A stretch of DNA of 11,110 nt, from contig JACDAG010000524.1 of NCBI GenBank assembly GCA_013695565.1, forward strand, positions 1-11,110. Reading direction: 5' to 3'. Below the pieces are notes generated by a model. That model saw nothing but the letters and a program-made list of their open reading frames with translations, had not been told where the DNA came from and ran no database searches. Every line of letters starts with the position of its first letter. Position 1 is the first letter of the stretch. Source of the stretch: Bradyrhizobium sp. Its GTDB lineage: Bacteria; Pseudomonadota; Alphaproteobacteria; Rhizobiales; Xanthobacteraceae. Shown piece by piece: positions 1-6,589 of the stretch. The translations under genes and the position numbers were made by a program.

Positions 1-1
1 G

Positions 2-73
2 CCTCCACCTGTCAATCCGAGCAAGCCATGGCCCAAGTTCTCTGCTAATCAGCTGTGGTTCAACTATGTCTGA
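2..73 (+). CDS. Possible 3' end of an upstream gene (partial, unrecognised)
   Basis: One frame is open from the left edge to a TGA at 71-73 and would encode a 23-residue tail rich in Pro, Trp, Phe and Asn, ending in the residues LWFNYV. The composition looks like a plausible protein C-terminus, but a frame this short can be open by chance. A hairpin-forming stretch follows directly. No family can be named from this tail. Sequence to the left of the window would settle whether it is real. Confidence 0.25.
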   Translation, partial: PPPVNPSKPWPKFSANQLWFNYV

Positions 74-88
74 CTTTTCCCGGGACAG

Positions 89-107
89 CCCTGCGCGAAG
101 TGCGGGG
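89..107. repeat. Short GC-rich hairpin upstream of the first MBL gene
   Basis: CCCTGCGC (89-96) and GTGCGGGG (100-107) can form an 8-bp stem with two G-T wobble pairs around a GAA loop. It lies 15 bases after the possible upstream stop at 71-73. No T-run follows, so it is not a clear intrinsic terminator. The surrounding purine-rich GGGGAGAGG text resembles repeat remnants common between genes of this group of bacteria. Confidence 0.3.
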
Positions 108-166
108 AGAGGTAAGGGAAGCCCGCATCTTGACACCCAAGAAACGAAGCCAAGAGGAAACGCCGG

Positions 167-1015
167 ATGCACTGGAATGTAGGCAAGGTCAAAATCACCA
201 AGATCGTCGAGTTGGAGACGGTCGGCAGCACGCGCTTCATCCTGCCGCTGGCGACCAACGAGGAAATCCAGAAGCTGCCCTGGCTGATCCCGCATTTCGC
301 CAATGAGGAAGGCCGCCTCAAAATGTCGATCCACTCGCTGCTGCTGGAAACGCCGTCGCGGCGGATCATCGTCGACACTGGATTGGGCAACGACAAGCAG
401 GGCCGCAACGTCCCGACCTGGAACAACCGGAAAGACCCGTTCCTCGATACCTTGACGGCGGCGGGTTTTGCGCCAGATAGCATCGACACGGTGCTCTGCA
501 CGCATCTGCATGTCGACCATGTCGGCTGGAACACCAAACTCGTCGGCGGCCAGTGGGTGCCGACCTTCGCCAACGCCCGTTATGTGTTCGGCAAGATCGA
601 ATTCGAGCACTGGCGCGACCATAGCGACGGGCCGGCACATCTGGCCGTGTTCGACGATTCCGTGAAGCCGATCGCCGACGCCGGCAAGGCCGACCTCGTG
701 GCCAGCGATGCCAGGCTTTCGGACGAAATCACCCTGATCCCGACGCCGGGCCACAGCCCCGGGCATATGAGCATCCACATTAAATCGGATGGCCAGGTTG
801 GCCTGCTCACCGGCGACGTCGCCCATCACCCCTGCCAGATGACCCATCTCGACTGGTCATCGACCGCGGATTCCGACCCCAGGCAATCCGCGGTGACGCG
901 GCGCGAGTTGTTCTCCCGCTTTGCCGATACGCCCACGCTGGTGATCGGCGGGCACTTCAATGCCGGCCACATCAAGCGCGAGGGGGCGGCGTTCAAATTC
1001 ATCGCGCTGGGATGA
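167..1015 (+). CDS. MBL-fold metallo-hydrolase (paralogue 1)
   Basis: This 282-residue protein belongs to the metallo-beta-lactamase superfamily. The binuclear metal site is complete: HLHVDH has H113, H115, D117 and H118, then H196 in TPGHSPGH, D217 in LLTGDV and H263 in GGHF. The family opens esters, lactones or phosphoesters by water activation at a di-zinc centre. The context around HLHVDHVGWNT resembles the OPHC2/methyl-parathion-hydrolase-like and lactonase branch, so an ester or lactone hydrolase is most likely; the substrate is unknown. There is no signal peptide, so it is probably cytoplasmic. The start is supported by an AGAGGA purine run about 8 bases upstream. It shares its core with the second MBL gene at 4053-4922 (THLHVDHVGWNT, WVPTF, ARYVFGK), so the two are paralogues. 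It lies 193 bp from the next gene, across an inverted repeat, and may be a separate transcription unit. Confidence 0.9.
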   Translation: MHWNVGKVKITKIVELETVGSTRFILPLATNEEIQKLPWLIPHFANEEGRLKMSIHSLLLETPSRRIIVDTGLGNDKQGRNVPTWNNRKDPFLDTLTAAGFAPDSIDTVLCTHLHVDHVGWNTKLVGGQWVPTFANARYVFGKIEFEHWRDHSDGPAHLAVFDDSVKPIADAGKADLVASDARLSDEITLIPTPGHSPGHMSIHIKSDGQVGLLTGDVAHHPCQMTHLDWSSTADSDPRQSAVTRRELFSRFADTPTLVIGGHFNAGHIKREGAAFKFIALG

Positions 1016-1019
1016 GGGA

Positions 1020-1108
1020 TCGTAGGGCAAAGCGCAGCGTGCTCACCACTGAGACCGCAATTGGAAGATGGTGGGCACGGCGCAAACGCGCCTATGCCCA
1101 CCCTACGA
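1020..1108. repeat. Intergenic inverted-repeat element
   Basis: The ends are perfect 8-bp inverted copies: TCGTAGGG (1020-1027) and CCCTACGA (1101-1108). Internal segments also pair imperfectly: GCGTGCTCACCA near 1037-1048 against TGGTGGGCAC at 1069-1078. The element starts just after the first MBL stop codon and fills about half the gap to the next gene. The pattern (GTAGGG, GTGCCCACC-like words, CCCACCCTACG) is one I associate with dispersed repeats of Bradyrhizobium and relatives. The transcript could fold into a long cruciform-like hairpin. No coding potential was seen. Confidence 0.6.
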
Positions 1109-1208
1109 ATCCAGAGACCTGCAATGCGGGACGCTTCCGTGGTTGAATTTCCCCGCCCGCTGTTCCATGAAGCATGCCAAGTAAAGAAACCCCTGAGGGA
1201 GCAGTACC

Positions 1209-2051
1209 ATGAAGCTTGTTCGTTACGGCGCGATTGGCCAGGAAAAGCCCGGCCTGATCGATAAATCCGGCCAATTGCGCGATCTTTCCGCGCATGTGAA
1301 AGACCTCAATGGCGAGGCCTATGCGCCGGCGTCGCTGGCCAAGCTCGCCGCACTGGACCCCTCGAAACTTCCCGCCGTCGACGGCAAGCCGCGCTTCGGC
1401 GCACCGGTCACCGGCATCTCGAAATTCGTCGCCATCGGCCTCAATTATGCCGATCACGCCAAGGAAACCGGCTCCCCCATCCCGGCCGAGCCGATCTTCT
1501 TCCTGAAGGCCAACACCTCCTTGAGCGGCCCGAACGACGCGATCGAAAAGCCGCGCGAGTCCAAGAAACTCGACTGGGAAGTCGAAATCGCCGCCATCAT
1601 CGGCACCCGCGCCAAATATGTCAGCGAGGCCGACGCGCTCAACCACGTCGCCGGCTATTGCGTCTGCAACGACGTCTCCGAGCGTTACTTCCAGCAGGAG
1701 CGCGGCGGACAATGGACCAAGGGCAAGTCGCACGACACCTTCGGCCCCGTCGGCCCGTGGCTGGTGACCAAGGACGAGATCGCCGACGTGCAGAAGCTGT
1801 CGATGTGGCTCGACGTCAACGGCCAGCGCTGCCAGACCGGCTCGACCTCGACCATGATCTTCACAATGGCGAAGTGCATTGCCTACCTCTCGACGTTCCT
1901 CACGCTACTGCCCGGCGACATCGTCACCACGGGCACGCCGCCCGGCGTCGGCCTCGGCATGAAGCCGCCGAAATTCCTTGGCGTCGGTGACGTCGTCACC
2001 CTCGGCATCGAAGGGCTCGGCGAACAGCGTCAGGTCGTCATCGAGGCGTGA
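1209..2051 (+). CDS. Fumarylacetoacetate hydrolase (FAH) family protein
   Basis: This 280-residue protein has the FAH C-terminal catalytic fold over most of its length. Visible landmarks are GLNYADHAKE with Y80 and H83, the acidic metal ligands E124 and E126 in DWEVEIA, D155 in CNDVSER, and the glycine-rich TGTPPGVG at 241-248. The family uses Mg2+ or Mn2+ to cleave C-C bonds in 1,3-diketo acids or to decarboxylate or hydrolyse related oxo-acids; members include fumarylpyruvate hydrolase, 2,4-diketo-3-deoxy-fuconate hydrolase and enzymes often labelled ureidoglycolate lyase. The exact substrate cannot be assigned. The start is well supported by GAGGGAG seven or so bases upstream of the ATG. 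No signal peptide is seen. Its position between an MBL hydrolase and a GST fits a degradation cluster in which a ring-opened or diketo intermediate is split. Confidence 0.92.
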   Translation: MKLVRYGAIGQEKPGLIDKSGQLRDLSAHVKDLNGEAYAPASLAKLAALDPSKLPAVDGKPRFGAPVTGISKFVAIGLNYADHAKETGSPIPAEPIFFLKANTSLSGPNDAIEKPRESKKLDWEVEIAAIIGTRAKYVSEADALNHVAGYCVCNDVSERYFQQERGGQWTKGKSHDTFGPVGPWLVTKDEIADVQKLSMWLDVNGQRCQTGSTSTMIFTMAKCIAYLSTFLTLLPGDIVTTGTPPGVGLGMKPPKFLGVGDVVTLGIEGLGEQRQVVIEA

Positions 2052-2082
2052 GGCCAGGGGCGTCGCACTCTGGCGCCAGCCA

Positions 2083-2196
2083 CGTCATTGCCTGCAACAA
2101 ACGCGTAGCGTTTGTGCAAAGGAGCCTAAGCGACGAGGCAATCCACTCTTTCTTTCCTGCGGCGAGATGGATTGCTTCGCTGCGCTCGCAATGACG
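2083..2196. repeat. Dispersed repeat element with nested inverted repeats
   Basis: The outer ends are CGTCATTG (2083-2090) and its inverse CAATGACG (2189-2196). A second nested pair is GCAATCCA (2138-2145) and TGGATTGC (2168-2175). A third, separate hairpin is ACAAACGC (2097-2104), loop GTA, GCGTTTGT (2108-2115). The words around GGATTGCTTCGC and GCTCGCAATGACGG match, from memory, a very common dispersed repeat of Bradyrhizobium-type genomes. It fills the gap between the FAH and GST genes. A frame stays open through it into the GST gene, which would falsely extend that protein by about 80 residues. Confidence 0.7.
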
Positions 2197-2223
2197 GTTG
2201 AATCTCATTTCAAGGGACATCAC

Positions 2224-2838
2224 ATGAAACTCAGCTTCTCTCCCGCCTCGCCGTTCGCCCGCAAGGTTCGCATCGCCGCGATCGAGACCGGGCTGATCGA
2301 CAAGATCGAATTCATGCCGGCTGCGGTGGTGCCAGGCCAGGCCAATGACGAATATCAAAAAATATATCCGCTCAAGAAGCTGCCGGCCCTGATCCTCGAC
2401 AATGGCGAGGTGATCGTCGATTCCTACGTGATCGTCGAATATCTCGATGAACTCGCCGGGGGTGGAAAGCTGATCCCGACGTCGGGCCCGACGCGGTGGA
2501 AGGTCAAGAGTGATCACTCGTTGATTCAGGGCATGCTCGATTCCATGCTGCTCTGCCGTTACGAGAAAATGGTGCGGCCAGCGGGCCTGCAATGGCAGGC
2601 ATGGTCCGACGACCACTGGAACCGGGCGTGGAGCGGCATGGCGCATTTCGAGAAGCAGCCGGATATGCTGTCGCGGCCGTTCGATATCTCGCAGATCGGC
2701 CTCGTCTGCGTGCTCGGCTATGCCGACTTCCGCTTTGCCGATTGCGGCTGGCGCAAGGCTTATCCGAAGCTCGACGCCTTCCATCAGAAAATGCTGGAGC
2801 GGCCGTCGGTGAAAATCTCGGTCCCGCCGCCGGCGTGA
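2224..2838 (+). CDS. Glutathione S-transferase family protein
   Basis: This 204-residue protein has the two-domain GST layout. The N-terminal thioredoxin-like half contains the SPFARKVR segment, with S9 as the likely glutathione-activating residue, the cis-proline in KKLPAL (P54), and the glutathione-binding acidic-Ser pair D66-S67 in VDSYVIVEYLDE. The C-terminal half from about residue 85 is helical, with the late DISQIGLVCVLGYADFRF segment typical of the family. The reaction is glutathione conjugation, isomerisation or dehalogenation; which one is not evident. The start at ATG 2224 is chosen because AAGGGA lies about 7 bases upstream and the fold begins at once. The frame extends upstream only through a repeat element. 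The serine hydrolase gene follows after 21 bp, so the two are probably co-transcribed. Confidence 0.92.
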   Translation: MKLSFSPASPFARKVRIAAIETGLIDKIEFMPAAVVPGQANDEYQKIYPLKKLPALILDNGEVIVDSYVIVEYLDELAGGGKLIPTSGPTRWKVKSDHSLIQGMLDSMLLCRYEKMVRPAGLQWQAWSDDHWNRAWSGMAHFEKQPDMLSRPFDISQIGLVCVLGYADFRFADCGWRKAYPKLDAFHQKMLERPSVKISVPPPA

Positions 2839-2859
2839 ACTAAAATCGGAGACGGCAGC

Positions 2860-4056
2860 ATGCGCGAGGGCAGCAGGAAATTGCGAGGCCTCGGCTTCGC
2901 TGCCATGCTTCTGCTGGCGACCTCCGCAGCGGTAAGGGGACAAACCAGCATGGCGTGTGGAACGCCTACGGCGCTCGACGATGGCTGGAGCATCGCCACC
3001 CCTGAAAGCGTCGGCCTCGACGGCGCACGGCTCTGTGCCATCGCGGCGCGGATGAAGGAAACCGAAGCCAACGTTCATGCCGTGGTCATCGTCCGCCACG
3101 GCAAGCTGGTCTTCGAGCAGTACTTTTCCGGCCACGATGAACAATGGGTCGTTGCGGGACAGTACGATTTCGACGCCACGACCAAGCACGACATGCGCTC
3201 GGCGTCGAAGAGCGTGATCTCGCTCCTTGTCGGCATCGCGATCGACCGCAAGCTGATCGCCAGCGCCGACGAACCGGTCGTCAAATTCTTTCCGGAATAT
3301 GCCGCACTCAAAACGCCGGGCTGGGACCAGGTTACGCTCCGCCATCTCCTGACGATGTCCTCGGGCATCCAATGGGACGAGAACCGCGGCTGGACCGATC
3401 CCAGGAACGACGAGCCGCATCTGGGAATTGACCCTGACCCGATCCGCTACATCCTGTCGAAGCCGATCGCAAAGCCGCCCGACACCGTGTGGACCTATAA
3501 TGGCGGCGGGACGGATTTGCTCGGCAGTATCCTCGAACGCGTTTCCGCCAAGCCGCTGGAAGCGTTCGCGCGCGAGGTGCTGTTTGGGCCGATCGGCATT
3601 ACCGTTTTCGAATGGAAGAATTATCCCAAGAACGGCAAGACCGGCTCGTCCATCGGCCTTCGCCTGCGGCCGCGCGATGCCGCCAAGATCGGCCAGCTCG
3701 TGCTCAATCAAGGCAGCTGGGACGGCAAGCCGATCGTCTCGCCGCAATGGATCGAGCAATCGGTGCGGCCGCGCTTTCAGGCGATCGGCTATTTCAGCGG
3801 TTTGTTCTTCTACGGCCAGCAATGGTGGCTGGGCCGCTCGATCGCGCTGGAAAAGGAAGTGAAGTGGATCGCGGCGATGGGCCAAGGCGGCCAACGGCTT
3901 TTCATCGTGCCCGACCGCGATCTGGTGGTGATGACGACTTCGGGGCTTTATTTTCAGCCGCGCCAGGGTGACGGGGCGCTCGACATGATGGCGAACTACA
4001 TTCTTCCGGCCGTGCGGGACGCGCTGGTCGACCAACACAAAGGCGAGAAAAAATGA
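2860..4056 (+). CDS. Exported serine hydrolase, class C beta-lactamase-like
   Basis: This 398-residue protein has a basic N-terminus (RKLR), a hydrophobic stretch at about 10-24 and a plausible cleavage site near residue 27, so it is probably periplasmic. The catalytic SxxK motif is S114-A-S-K117, the second motif is Y213-N-G in WTYNGGG, and G341-QGGQ sits where the family has its third (KTG/HxG-like) motif. This fold covers class C beta-lactamases, D-alanyl peptidases, EstB-type esterases and 6-aminohexanoate-dimer hydrolases. The context argues for an esterase or amidase rather than an antibiotic-resistance enzyme, but this is inference. The start has GGAG 8 bases upstream. The stop codon overlaps the next start as ATGA (4053-4056), so translation of the following MBL hydrolase is probably coupled. 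If export is right, this enzyme could do the first, periplasmic hydrolysis of a substrate processed by its cytoplasmic neighbours. Confidence 0.9.
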   Translation: MREGSRKLRGLGFAAMLLLATSAAVRGQTSMACGTPTALDDGWSIATPESVGLDGARLCAIAARMKETEANVHAVVIVRHGKLVFEQYFSGHDEQWVVAGQYDFDATTKHDMRSASKSVISLLVGIAIDRKLIASADEPVVKFFPEYAALKTPGWDQVTLRHLLTMSSGIQWDENRGWTDPRNDEPHLGIDPDPIRYILSKPIAKPPDTVWTYNGGGTDLLGSILERVSAKPLEAFAREVLFGPIGITVFEWKNYPKNGKTGSSIGLRLRPRDAAKIGQLVLNQGSWDGKPIVSPQWIEQSVRPRFQAIGYFSGLFFYGQQWWLGRSIALEKEVKWIAAMGQGGQRLFIVPDRDLVVMTTSGLYFQPRQGDGALDMMANYILPAVRDALVDQHKGEKK

Positions 4057-4922
4057 GCCTCAAATTCACTGTCGGCGATCTCACCATCCACCGCATCATC
4101 GAGCAGGAGACCACCTTTGCGCCGGCGCTGGAGATGCTGCCCAATCTAACGCCGGAACTGCTGGCGGAAAACCGCGGCTGGATGCAAAGGGCCGGCGCGC
4201 TCGACGCCAACGACGTTCTGATCCTGTGTTTCCAGTCCTACATCGTGCAGACGCCGCACCACACCATCCTGATCGACAGCTGCATCGGCAACGACAAGCC
4301 GCGGCCGCTGCGCCCGAAATGGAACATGAAGACCGACGACACGTATGCGCGCGCGCTCGCCGCGGCAGGATTCGCGGTCGGCGATATCGATTATGTCATG
4401 TGCACGCACCTGCATGTCGACCATGTCGGCTGGAACACGCGGCTGGAAAACGGCCGCTGGGTGCCGACCTTCCCGAAAGCGCGCTACGTGTTCGGCAAGG
4501 CCGAGTTCGATTACTGGACCGAGACCAACGCCAAGACCCCGGTGCCGCCGTTCGGCGACAGCGTGTTGCCGGTGGTCGAAGCCAGGCAGTCCGAGATCGT
4601 GCGCGACGATTTTGCGATCGGCGACCACACGCGGTTGCTGCCGACGCCGGGCCATACCCCCGGCCACCTCGCCTTCACGTTCGGCCGCGGCAAGGACGAC
4701 GCGGTATTCTCAGGCGATCTGATGCATTCGCCGATTCAGACGCGCTATCCGGAAATGTCGGTGAAGTTCGACGTCGACCAGGTGCAGGCCGGCGTCACCC
4801 GCCGCAGCTTCCTCGAACGCTATTGCGACACCGACACGCTGTGCTGCACCGCGCATTTTCCTTCGCCTTCCATCGGCAAGATCCGCCGCGCCGGCAACGG
4901 GTTTACCTGCGAGGCGATATGA
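4053..4922 (+). CDS. MBL-fold metallo-hydrolase (paralogue 2)
   Basis: This 289-residue metallo-beta-lactamase-fold protein has a complete metal site: H119, H121, D123 and H124 in HLHVDH, H201 in TPGHTPGH, D222 in FSGDLMH and H268 in TAHFP. It has no signal peptide. Like the paralogue at 167-1015 it falls in the lactonase/OPHC2-like branch and probably hydrolyses an ester or lactone. The two share long stretches around the first motif but differ in the N-terminal 60 residues, which probably shape the substrate pocket. The start overlaps the upstream stop by four bases, and the stop overlaps the next start in the same way (4919-4922), so this gene is locked into a translationally coupled trio with the serine hydrolase and the enoyl-CoA hydratase. 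AAGGCGAG just upstream can act as ribosome binding site. Confidence 0.92.
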   Translation: MSLKFTVGDLTIHRIIEQETTFAPALEMLPNLTPELLAENRGWMQRAGALDANDVLILCFQSYIVQTPHHTILIDSCIGNDKPRPLRPKWNMKTDDTYARALAAAGFAVGDIDYVMCTHLHVDHVGWNTRLENGRWVPTFPKARYVFGKAEFDYWTETNAKTPVPPFGDSVLPVVEARQSEIVRDDFAIGDHTRLLPTPGHTPGHLAFTFGRGKDDAVFSGDLMHSPIQTRYPEMSVKFDVDQVQAGVTRRSFLERYCDTDTLCCTAHFPSPSIGKIRRAGNGFTCEAI

Positions 4923-5722
4923 GCGCGGCCGTGCAATCACTCGAGACGCTCGCGCTGGAGCAGGCCGAAGCGCATGTGATGATCGTGCGGCTGAACCGGC
5001 CGGACGCCTCCAACGCGCTCAACACCCAGATGGGCCGCGATCTCGTGCGCTGTTTCGAGGATGTCGCGCTCGATCCGGCCGATCTGCGCTGCATCGTGCT
5101 GACCGGATCGGGCGACAAGGCCTTTTGTGCCGGCGGCGACCTGAAAGAGCGCCGCGGCATGACCGACGAGCAATGGACGCGCCAGCACGTGATCTTCGAG
5201 CGGATGGTGCGGGCGCTGATCGACTGCCCGGTGCCGATCATCGGCGCCGTCAATGGCGCGGCCTATGGCGGCGGCTGCGAGATCGCAGGCGCTTGCGATT
5301 TTCTCTACGCTGCCGACACCGCGCGCTTTGCTTTGACCGAGGTGACGCTCGGCATCATGCCGGGCGGCGGCGGCACCCAGACCCTGCCGCGGGCGGTCGG
5401 CGAGCGCCGGGCCAAGGAGCTGATCCTGACCGGCAAGCCGTTTACGGCAGCGCAGGCCCGCGACTGGGGCCTCGTCAATGAAGTATTTCCGCAAGCCGAT
5501 CTGTTGCAGGAAGCGCTGGCCACCGCGTCGCGCATCGCCCGCAACGCTCCGATCTCGACTCGTCAGGCCAAGCTCGCGGTCCACCGCGGCCTGCAATCGT
5601 CGCTGCGCGATGGCCTCGCGCTCGAGATCGAGGCCTATAACCGGATGGTGCCGACCGAGGACCGCCGCGAAGGCGTGCTGGCGTTCAACGAGAAGCGGCC
5701 GCCGAACTTTAAAGGGCGCTAG
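4919..5722 (+). CDS. Enoyl-CoA hydratase/isomerase family protein
   Basis: This 267-residue protein is a normal-length crotonase-fold enzyme. The CoA/oxyanion-hole segments are FCAGGDLKER (about 69-78) and GAAYGGGCE (113-121). Both glutamates that activate water in true hydratases are present: E121 and E141, spaced by 20 residues as in the rat mitochondrial enzyme, followed by GIMPGGGGTQTLPR. It is therefore probably an active hydratase acting on a 2-enoyl-CoA, or a close relative such as a methylglutaconyl-CoA hydratase. The start at ATG 4919 overlaps the upstream stop (ATGA). The same frame is open for about 690 bases further upstream but only as a shadow of the MBL gene. As the last gene of the coupled trio it would pass the product of the hydrolases into a beta-oxidation-like route. 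Confidence 0.93.
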   Translation: MSAAVQSLETLALEQAEAHVMIVRLNRPDASNALNTQMGRDLVRCFEDVALDPADLRCIVLTGSGDKAFCAGGDLKERRGMTDEQWTRQHVIFERMVRALIDCPVPIIGAVNGAAYGGGCEIAGACDFLYAADTARFALTEVTLGIMPGGGGTQTLPRAVGERRAKELILTGKPFTAAQARDWGLVNEVFPQADLLQEALATASRIARNAPISTRQAKLAVHRGLQSSLRDGLALEIEAYNRMVPTEDRREGVLAFNEKRPPNFKGR

Positions 5723-5769
5723 CGCGGGATGGTTTTTGGCTAAATCGGTCTAGCCGCGAACTCAGTTCA

Positions 5770-5864
5770 CCTCTCCCGCTTGCGGCGGGTAAGGGCTCTC
5801 TCCAATCGAAGAGCGTGACTCGTGGCACCACCCCCACCCCGCCCTCCCCCGCAAGCGGGAGAGG
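5770..5864. repeat. Convergent intergenic inverted repeat (16-bp arms)
   Basis: The arm CCTCTCCCGCTTGCGG (5770-5785) is perfectly complementary to CCGCAAGCGGGAGAGG (5849-5864), with about 63 bases between. It sits in the 194-bp gap between the convergent hydratase and methyltransferase genes, so a fold on either transcript could stabilise 3' ends or stop read-through. There is no T-run. I associate the CTCTCCCGC...GCGGGAGAG words with dispersed intergenic repeats in Bradyrhizobium-like genomes. Nothing else coding is seen in this gap. Confidence 0.65.
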
Positions 5865-5916
5865 GAGCACAATCCCGTCGCGGTTGCTGATCAGCCCCAT
5901 TTTCATCCCGCCGAAC

Positions 5917-6459
5917 TCAATCGAACAGGTTCGGCGTGTGGTTCACGACCGCGCCTTCGATCGCCAGCATTTTGAGCTTGGTCACCACGCCGCCATTGGC
6001 TGAGAAGCCGCCGGGCTTGTTGCCCGCCGCCAGCACGCGGTGGCACGGCACCACGATCGGACAGGGGTTGCGGCCGAGCGCCTGGCCGACATCGCGCGAC
6101 AGCTCGACGCCGCCGAGCTTCTTGGCGATGTCGCCATAGGTCATGGTCTGGCCCGGCGGAATGCTGCGCGCGATGTCGTAGACGCCGCGGTTGAATGCGG
6201 GCACGCCGTCGAGGTCGAGCACGATTTCGGTGAGGTCGTTCGGCTTGCCGGCCAACAGCTCGACGATCCCCTCGATGGCGGCCTGCACTTTTGCGGGCGG
6301 CGGGGTCTCGTCGATGTCGCCATGGCGCTGCTGCAGGCGGCTGCGGGTTTTCTTCTCGTCGCCCATCGGCAATTGCACCGACACAATGCCGCGTTCGCCC
6401 CAGACGATGCCGCAGCGGCCGATCGGGGTGTCGAATATCGCAAACTGCTGTTCGGTCAT
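5917..6459 (-). CDS. ogt: Methylated-DNA--protein-cysteine S-methyltransferase (Ogt/MGMT)
   Basis: This 180-residue protein repairs O6-alkylguanine (and O4-alkylthymine) by moving the alkyl group onto its own cysteine in a one-use reaction. The acceptor is C139 in the signature PCHRV (IVVPCHRV). The helix-turn-helix region before it contains PPGQTMTYGDIAKKLG and the conserved VGQALGRNP (about 124-132), which holds the arginine finger. A short N-terminal domain (1-80) precedes this; there is no Ada regulatory domain, so it is Ogt-type. The start at 6459 is chosen because GGAG lies about 6 bases upstream. The frame runs 70 codons further upstream, but that part shows no conserved features and reaches across the divergent hydrolase start. 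It is divergent from the alpha/beta hydrolase with a 130-bp gap in which no strong promoter was recognised. Confidence 0.93.
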   Translation of the reverse strand: MTEQQFAIFDTPIGRCGIVWGERGIVSVQLPMGDEKKTRSRLQQRHGDIDETPPPAKVQAAIEGIVELLAGKPNDLTEIVLDLDGVPAFNRGVYDIARSIPPGQTMTYGDIAKKLGGVELSRDVGQALGRNPCPIVVPCHRVLAAGNKPGGFSANGGVVTKLKMLAIEGAVVNHTPNLFD

Positions 6460-6589
6460 GGGTTCGCTCCAGATCCTCTGATCGCCATGAACTTGATGCT
6501 GGATCCGAAGATAGGCTTGGAGATTGTTGCTATCCACCCGAATCCTGAGGGAACTTGACGGCATAAACAACTTCCGATGATGTGGGGCG

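Noticed and set aside
1092..1733. Minus-strand open frame opposite the FAH gene
   Set aside because: Antisense to a gene with conserved metal ligands and a strong ribosome binding site; no recognisable domain.
1978..2223. Upstream extension of the GST frame
   Set aside because: It runs through the end of the FAH gene and a dispersed repeat; the GST fold and a good ribosome binding site begin at 2224.
2038..4038. Long open frame on the minus strand (about 666 codons) across the GST and serine hydrolase genes
   Set aside because: It is antisense to two clear genes with intact catalytic motifs and ribosome binding sites. Its product is Arg/His-rich with no recognisable domain, as expected of a shadow frame in GC-rich DNA.
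2860..4056. Reading the serine hydrolase as an AmpC-type resistance beta-lactamase
   Set aside because: It has the shared SxxK fold, but the second motif is YNG, the third is GQGGQ rather than KTG, and no ampR-like regulator is nearby. An esterase or amidase is more likely.
4226..4918. Upstream extension of the enoyl-CoA hydratase frame
   Set aside because: The extension is the shadow of the MBL gene in another frame. The real start is the ATG overlapping the MBL stop.
6550..6575. GGAAC followed by TTGACGG upstream of the alpha/beta hydrolase as a possible EcfG or sigma70 promoter
   Set aside because: GGAAC has no CGTT at 16-17 bases, and no good -10 box follows TTGACG at the right distance.
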